This document shows positions 5,306 to 7,828 of a stretch of 7,828 bases of DNA, one piece after another (position 1 is the stretch's first letter; each line of letters begins with the position of its first letter). The notes beneath the pieces were generated by a model. It was not told the DNA's origin. It worked only from the letters and a program-made list of their open reading frames with translations, and made no database searches. Location of the stretch: assembly GCA_964352225.1 (NCBI GenBank), contig CAYGRM010000320.1, forward strand, positions 1-7,828, in the 5' to 3' direction. A program made the position numbers and the translations under genes. Source of the stretch: CAJQQY01 sp964352225 (lineage in GTDB: Bacteria > Bacteroidota > Bacteroidia > Chitinophagales > Saprospiraceae).

Positions 5306-7813
5306 ATGAAAAAATTTTTACTTCCACTTTTCTTATTTTTCTCATTTGCTGCATTTTCCCAAGGATGGGGAGGTGGAGGTAATAAAGCTGCTCAAATTAA
5401 AGGAAAAATAACTGGTCAAATTTTAGATTCACTCACTAATGAACCTGTAGAATTTGCTACCGTCGTCTTGATAAATTCTGAATTTGGAAAACAACTTGAT
5501 GGAGTAATTACGGATGATAAAGGAAAATTCAAATTTTCAGATGTTGCCCTAAAAGAATACGAAATTGAAGTTTCTTTTATCGGCTACGTTCCTCGAAGAA
5601 TTAAAGGTGTTAAGCTTACCAAAAAGAAACCAGACCTTAATTTAAAAGATGTTTATATCATCCCCTCAAGTCTCAGTTTGGCTGAAGTCGAAGTAACCGG
5701 CGAGCGATCACTAATCGAAAATAAGATAGATAAAATCGTTTATAATGCAGATCAAGATGTAACGAATGCTGGAGGAGATGCTACCGATGTTCTGAGAAAA
5801 GTTCCAATGCTTTCTGTTGACTTGGAAGGAAATGTTTCTTTGCGAGGAAGTCAAAATGTCCAAATATTAATCAATGGAAAACCTTCTGGAATCTTTGCAA
5901 ATAGTGTTGCTGATGCTCTTAAGTTAATTCCATCTGATCAAATTAAACAAGTAGAAGTGATTACATCTCCTTCGGCAAAATACGATGGAGAGGGAAGTGG
6001 TGGAATTATCAATATTATTACCAAAAGAAAAAGTATTGAAGGATTTAGTGGTTCGGTTAATTCATCAGTTGGAACTCGACAAAATAATGCAGTAGTCAGT
6101 TTGAGCGCTTCGAGAGGAAGAGTTGGACTGAACGGAAGTGCTTCATCTTATTATTCTTGGCCACGAGTAGGAGAACTTAGATTTAATAGTTCACAAACTC
6201 AAGGCGGATTTACGAATGAGTTAATCCAGGCAGGTGATAGCGAAACAAGTCGCCTTGGTTTCAATGGAAAGTTTGGTGCTTATTATGATATTAATGCCTA
6301 CAATAGTATCAATTCTAATATTTCTTTCAATGGGTATACCTCTAATAACGATGGAGAAACTACGACCACAAATATTTTACCATCGATAGATTTTCAAGAG
6401 ACCTACATGCGATCGACCAATTCAGATGCTCTCTTTAGTGGATTCGATTGGACGACTGACTATAAAAAAACTTATGCTAAGGAAGGTCAAGAGTTGGTTT
6501 TTGCCTATCAGTTGAGCGAAAATACGAATGATAGAAGTTCGGATTTAAATCAAGATGCTTCTTTTTCTTTTCCACAGATTATAGAAGAAAATGTCAATGA
6601 TGGAAAAAATATCGAGCACACGATTCAAGTAGATTACACGCATCCATTTTCTAAAAAATTAAAAATGGAAGTAGGAGCAAAAACGGTGATCAGAGATATC
6701 AAAAGTGATTTTAGCTCTAAAAATTTGTTGACCAATAGTTTCAATGATAATCGAACTGATGTGTTCAATTATGATCAAGATGTGATGGCCGGTTATCTTT
6801 CTTTCAATGCAGAGTTGACAAAGAAATATAGTTTGACCGCAGGAGCTCGATATGAGTACACTCAAATTGGAGGTGACTTTGATTCAGGAGAAGTTCAATC
6901 ATTTAGTAGTGATTATGATAACTTTTTGCCCAGCATCATTCTGTCAAGAAAACTAAAAGGATTTAGTTCGATCAAAGTAAGTTATAATAAAAGAATTCAA
7001 CGGCCTAGTTTATTTTACATCAATCCATATCCAGAGGTAAGTGATCGGCGAAATACTACAGAAGGAAATCCGTTTTTGGAACCAGAGATTACCCATCAAT
7101 TTGATTTGTCCTATAATACTTTTGTAAAAGGAACAGTTCTTTATGCTTCTATTTATTATAAATATACAGACGATGCAATTGAGAGTATTTTAAATCCAAT
7201 TCAATTGAATGATAGTACCGTTATTTCAAATACTTCTTTTTCAAATATTGGAACACGAGAGAATTTTGGAGTGAATGTTTTTAGTTCTAAAACGATCAAA
7301 TTTTGGACTATCCGAGGAAATGTTAATGCTTCTCTCTATTCAGGAAATGGTGTTTTAAATGGAGAAGAAGTTAGTGCTCAAGCTATTATTTATAATGCAT
7401 TTGTCAGTTCTTCTTTTAACTTCAAAAAAGGATGGAAAGCTGAAATGTGGGGATTTTGGAATTCACCACGACAAACTTTGCAAGGGTTTAACCCATCTTT
7501 CTCGATGTATAGTTTAGGATTTAGAAAGGAACTTTGGGACAAAAGAGGAAGTCTTGGAATCAATATGATTGATCCTTTTAATAAAATTAAAAACTTCAAA
7601 ACAGAATTAGAAGGAGATAATTTTTCTCAAACAAGTAACTACGGATTACCTTTCCGAAGTTTTGGAATTAATTTTAGTTACAAGTTTGGAAAATTAGATT
7701 TTAAAGCTAAATCAAGAAAAAGTTCCATTAATAATGATGACCAAAAAGCAGGCGAAAGCGGCGGTGGCCTTGGTGGCGGCGGCGGTGGTGGCCAAGGCGG
7801 CGGTGGAAAATAA
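5306..7813 (+). CDS. TonB-dependent-receptor-like outer-membrane beta-barrel protein
   Basis: Predicted outer-membrane transporter or receptor of 835 residues. A signal peptide (MKKFLLPLFLFFSFAAFS, probable cleavage before Gln19) is followed by a short glycine-rich stretch, a CarboxypepD_reg-like domain (about 32-115, including GQILDSLTNEPVEFATV and the FIGY segment), a plug-like domain (about 125-242, with LRKVPMLSVD, the LRGSQNVQILING segment and YDGEGSGGIINIITK), and a long barrel to about residue 795 ending in GINFSYKFGK. This is the layout of the 'outer membrane beta-barrel family' common in Bacteroidota. No clear TonB box is visible. About 40 residues follow the last strand, basic/polar and then almost pure glycine. 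The cargo is unknown; SusC-type polysaccharide uptake is not supported because there is no SusD neighbour in the window. The ATG at 5306 gives an ideal signal peptide; no Shine-Dalgarno is visible. It is divergent from the PQQ dehydrogenase gene, 183 bp apart. Confidence 0.88.
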   Translation: MKKFLLPLFLFFSFAAFSQGWGGGGNKAAQIKGKITGQILDSLTNEPVEFATVVLINSEFGKQLDGVITDDKGKFKFSDVALKEYEIEVSFIGYVPRRIKGVKLTKKKPDLNLKDVYIIPSSLSLAEVEVTGERSLIENKIDKIVYNADQDVTNAGGDATDVLRKVPMLSVDLEGNVSLRGSQNVQILINGKPSGIFANSVADALKLIPSDQIKQVEVITSPSAKYDGEGSGGIINIITKRKSIEGFSGSVNSSVGTRQNNAVVSLSASRGRVGLNGSASSYYSWPRVGELRFNSSQTQGGFTNELIQAGDSETSRLGFNGKFGAYYDINAYNSINSNISFNGYTSNNDGETTTTNILPSIDFQETYMRSTNSDALFSGFDWTTDYKKTYAKEGQELVFAYQLSENTNDRSSDLNQDASFSFPQIIEENVNDGKNIEHTIQVDYTHPFSKKLKMEVGAKTVIRDIKSDFSSKNLLTNSFNDNRTDVFNYDQDVMAGYLSFNAELTKKYSLTAGARYEYTQIGGDFDSGEVQSFSSDYDNFLPSIILSRKLKGFSSIKVSYNKRIQRPSLFYINPYPEVSDRRNTTEGNPFLEPEITHQFDLSYNTFVKGTVLYASIYYKYTDDAIESILNPIQLNDSTVISNTSFSNIGTRENFGVNVFSSKTIKFWTIRGNVNASLYSGNGVLNGEEVSAQAIIYNAFVSSSFNFKKGWKAEMWGFWNSPRQTLQGFNPSFSMYSLGFRKELWDKRGSLGINMIDPFNKIKNFKTELEGDNFSQTSNYGLPFRSFGINFSYKFGKLDFKAKSRKSSINNDDQKAGESGGGLGGGGGGGQGGGGK
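7751..7807 (+). repeat. GC-rich low-complexity tract coding the glycine tail
   Basis: The final codons of the barrel gene encode 15 glycines out of 19 residues (residues 816-834), interrupted by Glu-Ser, Leu and Gln. They use mostly GGC and GGT, whereas glycine in the gene body is mostly GGA. The tract is a local GC island in AT-rich DNA and is a likely site of length change by slippage. The tail would lie in the periplasm after the last barrel strand. Confidence 0.8.
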
Positions 7814-7828
7814 AATGAGGATTTAGGA

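Noticed and set aside
1..7828. CRISPR arrays, tRNA/rRNA genes, insertion sequences, phage or defence genes
   Set aside because: I looked for regularly spaced repeats, RNA gene signatures and transposase, integrase or nuclease motifs and saw none; all long frames have ordinary envelope-protein explanations.

Overview
The window looks like an ordinary chromosomal segment from a member of the Bacteroidota. The DNA is AT-rich and none of the four starts has a clear Shine-Dalgarno sequence. A TAnnTTTG-type promoter element is visible, and the outer-membrane barrel protein has the family layout typical of this phylum (carboxypeptidase-like domain, plug, barrel). I cannot place it more finely than phylum.

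Layout: (1) A plus-strand CNNM/CorC-type membrane protein with paired CBS domains (39-1289). (2) A 305-bp non-coding gap (1290-1594) holding a compact GC-rich block with nested inverted repeats, probably a dispersed or structured intergenic element. (3) A plus-strand patatin-like lipid hydrolase fused to a multi-pass membrane region (1595-3835). (4) A large imperfect palindrome (3828-3928) between two convergent genes, probably a shared bidirectional terminator. (5) A minus-strand PQQ-dependent sorbosone/glucose dehydrogenase-type lipoprotein (3938-5122). (6) A divergent promoter region (5123-5305) with a candidate promoter and a candidate operator. (7) A plus-strand TonB-dependent-receptor-like outer-membrane beta-barrel protein with a glycine-rich tail (5306-7813). 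The last 15 bases hold nothing recognisable.

All four products belong to the cell envelope: two inner-membrane proteins, one probable lipoprotein, one outer-membrane barrel. Only the divergent pair (dehydrogenase and barrel) has an arrangement that hints at a shared job, and that link is inference. I found no convincing novel multi-gene system. The best leads are the structured intergenic element, the convergent palindrome, the predicted periplasmic orientation of the patatin domain, and the divergent dehydrogenase/barrel pair.
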